NCBI GenBank assembly: GCA_948567375.1
Contig: OX419759.1
Span: 7,408,744 to 7,472,743 of the forward strand
Reading direction: 5' to 3'
Source of the DNA: Lunularia cruciata
Taxonomy: Eukaryota > Streptophyta > Marchantiopsida > Lunulariales > Lunulariaceae
DNA length: 64,000 nucleotides
A program made the translations under genes and the position numbers. Each line of letters starts with the position of its first letter. Positions within the stretch are counted from its first letter, which is position 1. This document shows, piece by piece, positions 36,661 to 49,586 of this stretch. The notes beneath the pieces are model-generated. The model was not told where the DNA came from. It did not search any database and saw only the letters and a program-made list of their open reading frames with translations.

Positions 36661-39640
36661 TTAAAAACTTACATATATTCTAGACATATCTTTACTTTTG
36701 GCAGATAATTTGGCCAATCGTAATTGAAACAAGATGAAGAGAATTAACAAATTTTCAAAATTCTGGTTAATTAGGTCTTGGTACGATCAAATTGTATTGA
36801 TGTAACATATTCTATCTTGGAGGAACTCCATGTTTTTCTTAATAATTCATGCTCAATATAATTGTGCTCCTCTTGAGTTCCATGAGTATAAATTGAGGGT
36901 TGAGTGAGAAAGTCAATTGAAATCATACACTTAGTATATAAAAGTAAGTTATAAATTTTTTACATTTTCATGATATCAAACACTTAAACGGTCAGTATAA
37001 GTAAGATAAATATTTTCTTATTACAAGGTCATTACACATAAGATCAACATTTTCTTATTACCAAGACTTAAATATGTTTAATTACATAATTATTATGCAT
37101 AATATAATTCTAAAATCATAAAAGATGAGAGAGAGTTAATAAAATCCCAAAAAATAAAATTTTTAAATGTAATAATATAAATTTAGACATATCATGATAT
37201 ATTAAATATTATAAAAATGATAATATATATAAAATCAACTATAATTAATTTTTAAATAATTAATTTTTAGCTTAATTTTATATTAGAAAACTTGTATAAA
37301 CTTGTATTAGGTTATATGTATAATTGTTCTAGCATGTAATAACCTTAGAATTTAATTATCATAAATTTAAAACATCTATACCTTACAAAATTATATTTTT
37401 CTTTAAATATTTTATTTTTATATATTTTTATATTTTAGACAGCATAAATAAATATTAATATAATTTAGTAAACTGAATTTTTTATATTATAGTAAAATTT
37501 TATCAAAATTCATTTTTTCTAAATATATTGTGTAACCGTTAATAAGATATTGAGGAAAAAAGATTTTCTTTGATCAAGTTTTTAAGCTATTATTCTAATA
37601 TCAAGAAGTTTTATTTTCATAACTAGTAGAGTCTCTTGCTTGGTTTTTGATATCATTATTTTTTGATATCATATTGATCTCAAAAAAGATTTATTGATTT
37701 ATGTAATATTTATTAAAATAATTATTGTGTAAAATTAATTTCATCTTCTTATATTATAAATATTTTATCCAAATGAGATAGGATAGAGGAGGAAGATCAA
37801 TATACTTCTTGATTGATAAAACATAAAGCATTATCTAAATACCAAAAATAGTGTATATTAAAAATATATATCAGCTATACTGATTAGGCTGATTAGTACA
37901 AGTTGATAAAACATTTATCATATATTTATGATCATAAACAACCTAATCTGCTCAAGAGAAGAGAAAAATCACCAAAGTAAAATTGTACAAATAATCTAGA
38001 GGTGGCAGAATGATTGAAGAATATTATATGCATTCAAAGTTAGGAATTAAGTTGATTATTACTTAATCCATCACAATGAACCTCATTCTTATAAGCTTAA
38101 TTATGATTTTCTAAACTTCAAAAGGTTTAGTTTAATGCCATAGCTTCAAAGTCTTAAAAATTCACTTAGTTAGTTTGTTATACTCATACACGGAGTTGAA
38201 TTATAGTAATTCCAAGTAAAACTAATAATTCATTGTTAATAAAATAAAATAATAATAATTACTATTTTCTAATAAGGAGGCTTACGACAGAAAGTACAGA
38301 AAGTACTTTCTAAGGAAATGTACCTACCTAATGATTATATATTGCAACATAACATAGAATTAAAGAAATAATGTTATAATATCATATCTAGAATATCAAT
38401 ATATATTTCATAATACATTTAATTTGGTAGCTTTATATATTAGATAAAAAAATACTAAAGATTCAAAGTTAAGACTCATCGAACTTTTAGTAAATGCAGT
38501 GTTTATATAATATTTTTATAAAAGTTAACTGTTTAGATTGGATGGATATATCTTAGTTTGATCTTTTACAACTTATAAACCATAGATGTTTGATGAAAAC
38601 ACATTTAGGTATTAAGATGAATCTTACAACATAATATATCTTTACCACTAAACTTTTGGAAATTAATAAAGGAAAAAGGAGTTGTAACCACTTTGGTCTA
38701 ATTTGTGATACAAGCTTTGAAAATTATGTTTTTTAATATTATAATCCATATGATTAAGGGAAATTTAACTGAATATTATAAAATAATGAAGTCTAACATT
38801 AGCTTCAAATAGTAAAATGACGTACCTATTCCTTAAGATATTGTTTGTGTATATATAAAAATAAAAATAAAATAATGTTATATGATATTTGAAATTACAA
38901 TGTTTCTTTTTACCATCTTTGAGGTAAAAATAATAATATTTATATTGAAACTAAAAATTACATAAGGATTAATTTAATAATCCAGAGAAATTTACTATTC
39001 AAAATAAAATTCAAATTTCTTACATAATCCTCAATTAAGTAATATAATTTAATTTAAGGAGAAAATTCATATTATAGAGTATAATTGGGTGAAAATATAA
39101 TTTAAGTTAAGGAGAAAAATCATATGTATAGAGTAGAATTGGGTGAAAATATATAGTTAAATTTTAGTTATCTTATTAGATCACATATTTTAGCACATCA
39201 CCAATTCACTGATTCTTATACATGAGATCCTTGTCTATATACATATCATATCATTGGTCTATAAACGTATCATTGGACTAGCTAAATTCTTTATATTACA
39301 CAGAAGAAATACTTATTGAAAATTATTTAAAAGGTTAAAAACATTACATTTTGGAAGGATATCTGTTAATTATAAATTTGAATTTCATTGATTGTTTTAA
39401 ATATATTTTCCAAATCAGAGTCATCCCTATGTATGAAGCAGTTTAGAATAAGTAATATGTTATAATAATAATAATAATAATGTGATATAATGTTTATGAT
39501 ATTTTTATCCTAGTTTGTATATCTTTCTACAAATACTAACAAGGACCAACATATATAGAATAGAAACAATAGTTTTTCCCTTAGACTTGTATACCATCTT
39601 GACTCTTGAAGTGTTTTATATATATTGAATACCACTATTT
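36661..39640. other. Very AT-rich desert, no genes
   Basis: About 3 kb with very high AT content, long A/T runs and no ORF of even 60 residues. The change in base composition is abrupt at both ends: at the LINE 5' end and near 39640. A (TAA)n run lies at 39462-39481. A pair of similar segments occurs near 39057-39100 and 39105-39160 (AAGGAGAAAA...GAGTA.AATTGGGTGAAAATAT). No LTR ends, tRNA-like or organelle gene fragments were recognised. Confidence 0.6.
39462..39481. repeat. (TAA)n microsatellite
   Basis: About six uninterrupted ATA/TAA units inside the AT-rich desert. Confidence 0.85.
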
Positions 39641-41084
39641 GGGAATTTTTCTGCCATATGGGTTTTCATCGAAAGCTTATGGACACGTGACCCACCTGGT
39701 CCTTTACTTAACACAAGGCTGCGTTTGCCTCCATGGTTTGCCCTCCCGCGAGATGCTCTAATTTCTTTTCAGTGCTCTTACTTGCTTCTCTGTTCGCTTG
39801 GGTTTCTCCCACTTGGGTTCGCTTGGGTTTGCTTGGGTAGGATTGAAGTTTTTTGCTCCATGCTCGTGGTTTGCTTGGGTTTCTCCTGCTAGTCCTTTCT
39901 TGTGAAGCATTGCAGTTTTTTGGCTCTCCGCTCATCCCTTCCCATGCAACACTGAGTTTTCTTGCAAGGAATTTCTCTCGCTAATGCTTCTTGTTTCTCA
40001 CTACTTCTGAGCGGCACTTTAGGGGAGCAATCAAGTTTGCCTTGGCACTCATGAGTTTTAAAGCAAAAACTCAGAACTAGGGGTACTGGCAATTGTTCAA
40101 CTATTTCGGCATTGCATGAGGCACTAATGAAGTCGCAGGTGCTTTTGTTGAGGTTTACTATGGCCGCCTTCTGCTTCCCTTAGTTGTTTAGCGTCTCAGG
40201 ACTCCAAGGTCAATAGCATTGGTTGTGATATTATTCATAACCTGTCCTCTTAAGCTGCGCTCTCATTCCCTTTTACACTTCAACCCATTTCTATAGCTAC
40301 ATCATCCGAGACTCCTTGTTTTGTTCCATTCCTCCATTCCACAACTAATTCCCTCCATAGTACTTTCCCTTCCTTTGCTCTCTGATTGCTTCATGCTTCA
40401 CACTCTCATGCCTAAAATGTTCCTACCCGATTCCAGCCACGTTCTTTCTAGTTGTTCACGCATAGCTTAATGGCGGGTTGTTCATCGTCTTCACGCACTA
40501 CTTAGTGCTGACCTCTTACATCATGGTTTCCTATCCCCTGCTATCATTTGCATAGATGCTCTCGATTTAATGTCCTTTACTAGTCTGTTGCCATTAGTTA
40601 TTTTCAATTTGTTTCAATGATGCTTTTGCTATAGGTTACATTTGATGCCATGCTACCTTAGTGCTTTAACACTACTTTCGCATTATGATTCATGTACATG
40701 TTGTTTATCGAGAATTTGCACTTCATGAGTTCTAGATAACCCTGGGAAAGGCTTCTGTCCTCGTATACCAATATATAGAAAAGAAAAAAGAGATTAACCT
40801 GAACAAGTGAGATTCTTTTCTATGGGGAAGAAGTTAATGAACCAGCCACCTAAACAAGGTAAGCCACCTAAACGAGATGGAATAACATTTTATGGCTTTA
40901 AGCTAACTGCACTTTCTATTTGCTTAGTAGAAGGCATCGTTCAAAATTCTATCTGTCCCTTTCATATTAAATCTTTCTGAAAAGAAGTTAAATAAAACAT
41001 CACACCAAGCTATTCCTACTTTTTTCGGAAAAAGAGAAAACACCTGAAAGAAAAGCACCCATTGGTTGTCCTTTACGTAGAAGA

Positions 41085-41110
41085 CAATTGTAATTGTAAT
41101 TGTAATTGTA
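41085..41110. repeat. (TTGTAA)n microsatellite with flanking GTAGAAGACAA duplication
   Basis: Four TTGTAA-type units. The same GTAGAAGACAA string flanks the run on both sides, so the array probably expanded between two copies of a short direct repeat. Confidence 0.75.
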
Positions 41111-42146
41111 GAAGACAACACTAAAATGAGATCAAGAAACAGTACAAATGATAACTGTTCACTTAAAGTTCAGCGAAAGTTGTTCTTAAGATGTCGCTTC
41201 CCAGTTGACCATTTAGTAAATCATATGCTGACTTTGATTAAAGACAAGTGATTGTTAGAAGTAAACCCAAATCAAAACTTTTGTCCCCTGGCTTTGCTCT
41301 TGAGTCACCCTCTTATCAACTAGGCCATTACTTAGAGCGCCATGATCTATATGTGTATATGGACCTACGTGTATCCCTATGGGATGTTATATGATTACAT
41401 CGTAAGCATCTTGTTGCTATTTTTCTCGGCTAATTTCAATTTAACCATGGGATTATTTCCATCCAGTCCACAATTAACTTTTCCCTGGGAAATAAATGCG
41501 GAACAATTAATTAATAACTTATCTGAATTCATGTAAACTTGTAGAATTGATTAAATGGAATATAATTATGTAATGTAAAAGCTATTAGTCCACTTGATAT
41601 GAGTTATCCACTTCAAGATTCTATCCACTTCAAGATTCTATCCCCTTCAGGAAAGTCAAAAATTAATATGAATATGGATCAATGATCAGATAATTTTATT
41701 CTGAATTCTCCACATAAGTACAACAAGTTCCTGCTTAGCGACGAAGTATTGACTTTAGCATAATGCCAATAATAACATATCCGAGCAGGTCACCCTCCCG
41801 GCCGGGACTGTTCCCTTCACATTCCCTGTCCCCGCCGGCGAAGATAGTGGATGGTAGCCACCCATCCCCGGAAACTGCGCAGTTCCCCCGACGAATTGCG
41901 GAACTGGCTATTGCAATGTAGTAGATGCGATTTCGGAGTAAAAATTTTGTGGTAAATTTTGGACTGCAGTCGTGATTGCCTCCTGCACTCTGTTCTAGAA
42001 CTGTGCAACACCACGCAAGTTGGAATCTGGTCGGCAGATAATCTCAGATTACTCCACAGATATTGTGATTATATGTCATGTCGACATTACTCTACTCTAC
42101 TCTACTATTCAGTTTGTTGGCCACCTTCGAGATATCTTCATCTTTC

Positions 42147-42434
42147 CACCTGCTTTCTTGGTAAAAATGCTTATCGCATTCTGTCCTTTACGCAGTTACA
42201 CTGTAATCACTGTACTACAGTTCGTCCCAATATATTAACAGACCGTCGTCTGGACAGACGACGTTACAAAGCCACGTAACTCACCTTTCGGAATACCTGC
42301 CACCTGCTTTCTACGTAAAACTGCTCATCGCCTACTGTCGTTTCTACAGTTGCACTGTGATCACTGTACCACAGTCCGTCCCATTATCTTTCTACACCAT
42401 CTTTCTCGCCAGACTGTACACAGTCACGTAACCT
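42147..42434. repeat. Diverged tandem duplication, 154-bp period
   Basis: The segment starting CACCTGCTTTCT at 42147 recurs at 42301. Both copies contain ATCGC, CTGT..TTTC, GTTGCACTGT/GTTACACTGT, ATCACTGTAC and CAGT.CGTCCCA blocks in order and end with CACGTAAC. The first copy also contains a perfect 9-bp hairpin (42244-42252 with 42255-42263, 2-nt loop). Divergence is moderate, so the duplication is not recent. Its position about 1 kb upstream of the GT77 start would allow a promoter role, but nothing shows one. Confidence 0.7.
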
Positions 42435-43356
42435 CGCAATTGCATCGTGACCAGTTTGGTGCGTCATGCTAAAATCAGTTGTCAAAACATCGATGATTGT
42501 AAATTAATGTCAACGATATTAACACTTGAGATCAACTAATCAGCATAAATGGCTATGGAATTTTGAGATTAGCGACACTAATACTTCATTAGGCCAATTT
42601 CAAAGATCTTGACAAATGCCGTAAAGCATGTGATTCCTTTCTGTTATTCTCTCGAGGTGCCGCGCGTTTCTCTCCCGAGGCGGAGCTCAAGCTCGCGTGT
42701 CTCCCAAGTGCGGAAAGCTTGAAAGATGTAATATTGTGACCAGAGAATCAAGAAATTAGAGAAAACTTGTCCCACGTCGTCGGGGAGAATGTAGAGTACA
42801 AGATGGGATTTTGAGCAACATTGGTGCGCACGAGGAGTAAGAGAGGACAAATAAGGATCTCAGAGGAGAAATTTGTTGAGAAGTTTCTGCTCTGTGGGCA
42901 GCAGCTCGGTAATCGAAGATAGTGAACACGATGAAGCCGAGGCCCGCGAACGTTTCTGAAGGAAGTAGAAGTAGGAGAGGCGAAGAATTTACGCGGTCTG
43001 TCTGATTTGAAGGCATTAGCAGGAGAGACATGAAGAAGAGAGAATTGGCGGAGATAGAAGTAGTGTAGACGTGATGTGTGGTGCTGGCTGGGAAGTGAAC
43101 ATATACAACAAAAGCAAAGAGTGTGATTGCAGGATTTAATCTTACGGTGTCGCCTGTTGCATTGTGAGGTTTACTTTGAAACAGATAAAGCACAGGATAC
43201 ATAGGACAACTGGTGTCAAACAGACACAGCGAGGGAGTATTTTTGAAAGACTTTAGGAGATGTTAGAATCTAACAGAGCTGAGGCTCATTATAAACATTA
43301 TAATTGAACCAAATTTAACCTTTGAGATCAGGTCTAGGCGGAGACTCGAAAGCGCA

Positions 43357-46300
43357 ATGGATATCACAGTGGATAATCGGGTGTTGTGGATTATGTGGTC
43401 AACGGGGTTATTGTTTCTCGGAACGGCCTTTTATGGTAGCATTATAATGTCGGGATCCTGGGGTGGACCGAAAAATCTAGAACACGGAGAAGCATTCTTA
43501 CCTCGTCGAATTGTCCCACCTCCGAGCCAGGAGATGACAATTACCATTTTCACAGCTCCGGCTCCCCTTTTGGGAAGTGTTGGGGTCCGACAAAAATTGG
43601 CGATAGCGTCCTGGCTGCGTCTAAAGCCGCGCCCCAGAGTGGTCTTGTTGGGGAAGCATCCGTCGTTGGCTGAGTTTGCCGCAAAGAATTCGTCTCATGT
43701 TTCTGTGGAGGACGATATTGACTTCACGTAAGTGTTCCATCTCTGCAGCAAATGTTGATTGTCATGTTGAACATGGCTCTCCCAATATTTATAAAATGGT
43801 AATACATTGTCCATAGGTTTCAATTTCTTTCTTAGACCAACTTGTTGGTAAGCAAATGCATGCATGACATATTATGTGGTCTAATGTTTGGACTGCGAAT
43901 GGTTGAGGTTTTCTTATTACCTACACCTTTTATACTTGGAAGTGGGGGTTCAATTCGGAGAAACTATTAGGAGCATGTCTGATAGAAGAAGTTGATCCAT
44001 CCCCTTTGCACATTGATGGGGACAGAAAGAATTACCAATTGGAAAATTACGTGTGGTCAAGTGTCATGGATCGTTGGAGATTACGTGTTTCAATAAATTT
44101 ACTTTAAAGACCGTAACCAAACTTTGATTCTGGACCGGTATATCTTTCTCATAATGCAGATTCTCTGGAGAGGCAATGTTTCATGGAATGGTGAGAAGAG
44201 CCCGAAGAACACCGTCTGGTGTTGTTGTAATGATAGATCCAGAGCTAATTCTGCTGCCTCATGTCTCACTGGCCCTGGGAAGTATGTATGACCTTGATCA
44301 CGACTGGCTGCTTACTGCTCTGCCTCGAACTGTCAATGATCTTCCCTATTCCCTCAGGGATGATTGGGTCCAAACTGATGGGGTTGAAGTTGAAGACGCG
44401 AAGGTATGTTGTCCTCTGTTTTGTATTTCGTCACTTGCCTTCCTACTTCAGAGGTGGTGCCTGTATATCCTGCTTATCGTTGTTTTCTCGAGGCCTCTAT
44501 TTGTCTCTCTGCAACCCACGGCATGTGGAGTGTAAGGGAAACCCGGTTACCTCGCTGTGTATCTTATATGATCTTCTCTTCCGCTCCTGCTCGTACCCTT
44601 GCAACACGAACTCTGTTTTACATTAGTCGGAGCCTAGGGACAACAATCAAGTCGAAACTCTATATTCCCACCAATTCAAGTAATAAAGTCTGGTGTACGA
44701 AACAAGTAAGAAGCTTCTCTGTGGAGGCGGTTATGCTAAACATAATCCATTCTACTGTCGTTTATGTTAGGTGGAGGCCTACGTGAAGGAAAAAGGAACT
44801 TGGACCATAGGTGGAGTTGCACAACTGTGGGCTTGGAATGCCAACCAACAACCTCTTCATGCAGGAATTATGCCTCCCTTTGTTTACAAACAGGGTCAAC
44901 ATGATCCGTGGCTACTCGCGGAGGCACTGGCATCCAAGTACCGCGTTCTTTTCGATGGTACTGAAGCCTTGAGTGTGTTTCGAACTTTGAATTCGTTAAG
45001 TTCCACCGGGCCCATTTCCTTAAAGAACCAGGATGAAGCCAACAGGTTCATGAAGAGCAAAGGAAACATCGACTTGGCGTCCTCTTATGGGTCATTCCAC
45101 TTCAGACCATCTAAATTTTCTGATATTTCCTACAAGCTTGTGATTTGTGGGGGTTCAAAGTTGAAGGCGTTTTGCATTGTGAATCTCTCTCACCAGCCTT
45201 GTCTCTGTTCAGCTTTGAGACCACCAGCAATAGTAGAAGAAAAATCAGCAATAGTAGGAGCTCGGAAGAATGTAAGGTGGTCGCCATGGTTAGATCTTCT
45301 GCGCCGAACGGATGTAAAACTTAACCCCAGCTCGTTGGGTGAAAGTGGGTCCGCAGCGGACGAAGACTCCTGGACGGAGAAGATGATAAGACTTCTCAAA
45401 GGGGATACATCGTCTAGTCCGCAGGTGGCAGATTGTGGTTGCAAGAGTCAGTCGTCTCGTCGTCGAGTTCTGATACAGAAGCCCAGCTCTTTCGTCTTGC
45501 CGAAGACGCAGGTTATTCCAAATAGTTTGGAGTCACTTGTAAGAAAGCAGGCAAGTTCTGAGAACGTGATTATCTTGGCTGTGGTGGGGAACAGTTACAG
45601 AGATATGTTAATGAACTGGGTTTGCAGGTTGAAGTACCTAGGTATTTCGAACTTTGTGGTGGTAGCCATAGATGAGGACATCTACCGGTTTGCTGTCCAG
45701 CAGGTACTTTTCCAGTCATATACGGACCTTCTTATCACTGCAACATCAATGTTTGTAGGTTACAGTTTGTGGTCAGAGTCCTAGGGAGTATTTCCATCTC
45801 TGTTATGGAAGAGACAGTTATGATTTGAGACACTAAAATTGGTGATGTATGCACAGGGCTTGCCGGTCTTCAAAAGCAGCTTAGACATGAGTGTCAGCCG
45901 CGATGACTGCCACTTCGGAACTGAATGCTTCCAGAAAGTGACGAAGATGAAGTCCCGTTCTGTTCTGAAAGTATTGGAGTTGGGTTATCACGTCCTCTTC
46001 AGTGATGTGGATGTGTACTGGTTCCAAGATCCTTCGAAAGAACTGATGGCATTTGGTCCCGGCCATCTTACTGCACAATCGGATCAGTGGAATGAAACTG
46101 GTATGTCCGGCGGGGACCTGACCCAAGTTTGAGAACTTTCTGTTGATTCTTAGTTTGATTTGTTCAAAACCTTTCATAACTATGTGTTCATGTAGCCAGG
46201 ACCTAGGAAGTTTAGCTGGGCTAGACGTATACGTTGTGATCGTTGTCGATTTATTTATGTAACAGCACGCACTTGAGGAAGCTAAGTTATGAGCTGCTTG

Positions 46301-46898
46301 TAGGAATGTACTTGTACTTCCTGTTAATATCTACTTTCCACTGAGCATTTGAATAGAGCGTCAAGCATCTGAAGGCAATGTAAGTATCTGTCGAATTCAA
46401 TATTACATTTCAAGTATACATATATTTAAACTGGCTTGTTCCCTGTCTGCAGCGCCTCTCAATCAACCGAGAAGACTGAACTCGGGTTTCTACTTTGCGT
46501 GGTCGGAGAAAAACACAATTGCAGCTTTCAGCAAGATCGTTAAGCATGCCGCCACATCGGAGATGTCAGAACAACCTAGCTTTTACGATGTGTTGTGTGG
46601 TTACCGGGGCATTTATGCCGTTGGAGATGATTTATGTATTCAACGTCAATTAAATGTCACTGTCCACTTTTTAGATCCCATGAAGTACCCTAACGGGGCT
46701 TTCAGGAGGCTGTGGGAGAAAGAGGATGTAAGAGGAGCTTGCGAGGCCCAGGGTTGCAGAGTGTTGCATAATAACTGGGTCAATGGACGGAAGAAAAAAC
46801 TTGAGCGTCAGTTGTCCGCAGGACTTTGGGATTATGATTCGGATAATCGTCTGTGTTCGAGAAGTTGGAACAAAGGTACAGCCAACCCCCACGCATGA
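43357..46898 (+). CDS. GT77 family glycosyltransferase, RAY1-like
   Basis: Probable Golgi type II membrane glycosyltransferase; the GT77 family includes plant arabinosyltransferases acting on cell-wall glycoproteins and RAY1. Five exons: 43357-43727, 44160-44403, 44771-45703, 45857-46100, 46453-46898. All junctions are GT/AG, phases agree, and the total is 2238 nt (745 residues). Residues about 9-31 form a single hydrophobic anchor. An N-terminal GT-A-like half follows (TIFTAPAPLLGSVG..QKLA, MIDPELILLPH, GGVAQLWAWN, HAGIMPPF). The C-terminal half has the nucleotide-sugar transferase core: the SDVDVYW motif with D566 and D568, NSGFYF near 607, and HNNWVNGR near the end. The two-half layout fits RAY1-type proteins as I remember them, but a long linker (roughly codons 290-460) makes this protein larger than the roughly 540 residues I recall for Arabidopsis RAY1. 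The family is secure; orthology and the exact sugar are not. Confidence 0.88.
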
Positions 46899-47887
46899 TA
46901 CAAACAGTTAGATGAGTTTAGTAAATCCTAGTTAGTCTAGATCCGCGAGCATCCATATGAACGTAAATTTATGAGATGTTCTCGGAAGAGCGAAATTGCA
47001 ATCTTCTAAGAACAGTGTCTGGATAATTTTCCCTTCATATGTTTGCTCTCAATAATTAAAATTCTGCACAAAATAATGTGCTTGTGTGGGTTGAAGTGTA
47101 AGACCTTTCGACCCCAAGTGCCTCGGCCAGTAAATTGACGTCAGTCGTTGTCCGTTTCCGTGTTGAATACTGACTGTGGTCGCGAGTGACCAAAATGGAT
47201 GAGTACTTGAATCTCACCTCACTTTTCCGTAGTTGTTGATGGATGTTGGACTCTGCTTGCATTGGTAGATTAGTCCGATGTAAGAGGCGCAGGATATTTA
47301 TTCTGCTTATCTTACAAGGACATCTCATGCATGTGTTTGTTAGATTCTACTCACTTGCAGAGGAGGTTCACGGTTATCCTCGATGATATCATCTTCCCTC
47401 TTTACTATTACTTCTTTTATCTTTTCTCATTATGTACATTAGTTGCATCGAAGTATTTTATTTCCTTCCTTTATGGCACATTTAATACTTAACTTTCCTT
47501 GCATTATAACATTTTCTTGCCTGCATCATGCATATCTCTCTCTCTCCTTAGAGGTACGTCTTAACGAAAATCCATGATACAGTTTTATTCTCGCTGTTGG
47601 TGAAGAGTACATTAGCAGAGGTCTTGCATCACGGAGGTCCACCCCACACCAAGTGACACAAAACTTGAAAAGCTTAGAGACCGTAAAGGACATTTGGAAC
47701 ATAGCTAATTACATCAAAATTCTGCACTACATCGCTGATAAAATCAATTCAACTCTCTGCAGCTGTACTTCGATAAAAGGGAGGTATCTTACAGTCCGAC
47801 ATGCCCAAATCAATGCCCTTACCCCAAATAGTGGCATTCGACTGAGATTGAGTGGTCCAAGAAGGGCTGAGCAACGTACTCCTCGGC
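46899..47887. other. Convergent intergenic region, nothing recognised
   Basis: The space between the GT77 stop (plus) and the Nudix stop (minus) should hold both 3' UTRs. The minus ORF at 47056-47328 has no family signature. No repeats of note. Confidence 0.5.
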
Positions 47888-49586
47888 TCAAAGAAGGAAC
47901 GGGTCGTATTTAGTACTGATAAGCTCTTCAAGCGGCCTGAAGGTCGGCTCAGGAATGTTTGGCCACTCAATCCACTTCCACCCATCGCACTTTTCAGGTT
48001 CCAAAGTATCAGGCGATGCATCTGGATCCACCAGATCAGCCTTCATGTAAACAGTCACGTAATGGGCGGGACGAAGTTCATCCAGCAGTACTGTGTTTGT
48101 CACTGTTCCAAACCTGACATTCTGAATTTGAAGTCCAGTTTCTTCTTCCACCTCCCGACATGCACACTCCTCGAAAGTCTCCCCTGCTCACATTCAAGTC
48201 AAGCCCCCTTTAATCAGAGCCAGTACGAATACGTCATGCTACAGGAAGTTGTCCTGGAGCTCTCAATCATGCAAAGCTAGGATGGAAATTTCTCAGGAAT
48301 CAGACAAGCCCTTGTACATTCTCTCCTCTCCTCTCCTCGCACTTCAAGACGACATTAGCTTGCAACACAGTAATTTATTGAGAATTTTAAACAGTTGTAG
48401 TCCACTCGAGGAGGTAGAGGAGAAGAAGCACAGAATGAACTCTGAAAGAAGGTACAGGGCGACCGCGTAGAAAACACAAAGGATGGGAAGACCCCATCAA
48501 GCCGTACAAGGGTGGTGCAAAATAGGTAAAATGGGGCTAAGCCCCAACTACTCTGAAAGTGGTCGTTCTAAAATTACGCAAGAATCGAGAGATCACTAAG
48601 AGGACTTTAAGAAGCGAGAGACTTTATAAACCAGGACTTTAAGAAGCGAGAGATCGCTAAGAGGACCAGCGAAGCGAAATCAGAGTAGTTTGAAATTGAG
48701 AAAGAGTACAGTGGTCTCCCAAGCATGTGCTCGTTGTAAACTTATACTACAGGTGGGTGCTCCCGTGTGAAAAGAAGTGGGTAGAAGGTACTAAGACTTG
48801 TGGGCTACCTCCACGGTACACTTCCGATCATGTTGAGAAAGTCATGTCCACTCTCTAATCTATGTTCTCCTGCTGATTCAAGTGGTCTACCAGTAACTCA
48901 GACTCTCTAACTAATGAACTCCATCAAAAGCTAATTTGGATTGAGAAATATGGTGCTAAATCGTTGTTACTAACTGGAAGGTACACTTCCGATCATGTTC
49001 AGACAGGCCTGTCTATTTTCTCAACCCACTATCCTGCTGATTCATGTTTTTCATTTGATCTGGACACTCCGACTGATACACCCAATCGCAAGGTAACTTG
49101 AATTGCCCATTGCCCTTGTTAACGCTTACGTTGCAAGCAAGACAACGAGCAGGACGTGGTAGTACAGATGGCTACAGGCCCGATATCATGAGAAGATCCA
49201 GCTGATCAAAAACTCCCAATCCATTCGCCAGTTAGAAGGGTTGCTGCGCTTAGTTCCTTTGTATTGTCCATCCGAGGCCATTAGCCAAGCTTGAGAAGCA
49301 CATACTTCCACCGCAGCACTAGTCAGATCTTTCAAACCTTCCACAGTTCCACATAAGGATCCAGGAAAATCAAAGCAAGAGGGAGGAACAATTACTGACC
49401 GAACTCCAGATGACCGCCAGGAAGAGCCCAACTGTCGTACCCAACTTTGGACTTCCGTCTCCCACAGAGAACCTGCGAATCCCTGCAAATCAGCACTGCC
49501 ACCCCAACTCTGGGTACTGGACCGGAGATTGCATCTCCGTGTGCACCATCACAAGCCGCCATTGCCTCAACCTCTCCACCTTGCAC
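47888..49586 (-). CDS. Nudix hydrolase, NUDT1-like
   Basis: Small cytosolic nucleoside-diphosphate hydrolase; plant NUDT1 relatives act on oxidised nucleotides, NADH or isoprenoid diphosphates, so the substrate cannot be told. Two exons: 49400-49586 and 47888-48183, joined in phase 1 across a 1216-bp intron with GT/AG ends, giving 160 residues (family about 150). The full Nudix box is restored across the splice: [23 protein letters not shown], with all catalytic glutamates. Upstream is PRVGVAVLI..., downstream TVTN..., HYVTVYMKADLVDP, EPEKCDGWKWIEW, as in Arabidopsis NUDT1. The start at 49586 gives a short extra N-terminus; a second Met (MAACDG) lies eight codons later. The intron contains a LINE 3' scrap (48461-48548) and short direct repeats. 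It appears intact. Confidence 0.92.
48461..48548 (-). mobile_element. LINE 3' terminal scrap inside the Nudix intron
   Basis: About 88 bp match the extreme 3' end of the LINE family (GACCGCGTAGAAAACAC... to GGCTAAGCCCCAA). This is a strongly 5'-truncated insertion in the same orientation as the host gene, well away from both splice sites. It is nearly identical to the 3' ends at 33.2 kb and 62.8 kb. Confidence 0.8.
48815..49005. repeat. Direct repeats in the Nudix intron
   Basis: A stretch with GGTACACTTCCGATCATGTT occurs at 48815 and again at 48980 (165-bp offset), each followed by a CTATxxTxCTCCTGCTGATTCA-like segment, which suggests a diverged tandem duplication. Just upstream, GGACTTTAAGAAGCGAGAGA also occurs twice (48600-48660). 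Confidence 0.55.

Larger units (their letters stand above)
39641..43356. other. CT-rich block and GT77 upstream region, no gene supported
   Basis: From about 39640 to 40760 the plus strand is CT-rich with degenerate GCTTGGGTTT repeats near 39790-39880; its composition differs sharply from the AT-rich DNA before it and it may be an old insertion. ORFs at 39708-40092 (minus) are low-complexity readings of it. A TTGTAA repeat lies at 41085-41110 and a diverged duplication at 42147-42434. The 148-residue minus ORF at 42756-43202 lies directly upstream of the GT77 start, has no family motif and is probably spurious. The last few hundred bases should contain the GT77 promoter and 5' UTR. Confidence 0.45.

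Noticed and set aside
42756-43202. 148-residue minus-strand ORF upstream of GT77
   Set aside because: No family motif, lies in the promoter/5' UTR region of a well-supported gene on the other strand.
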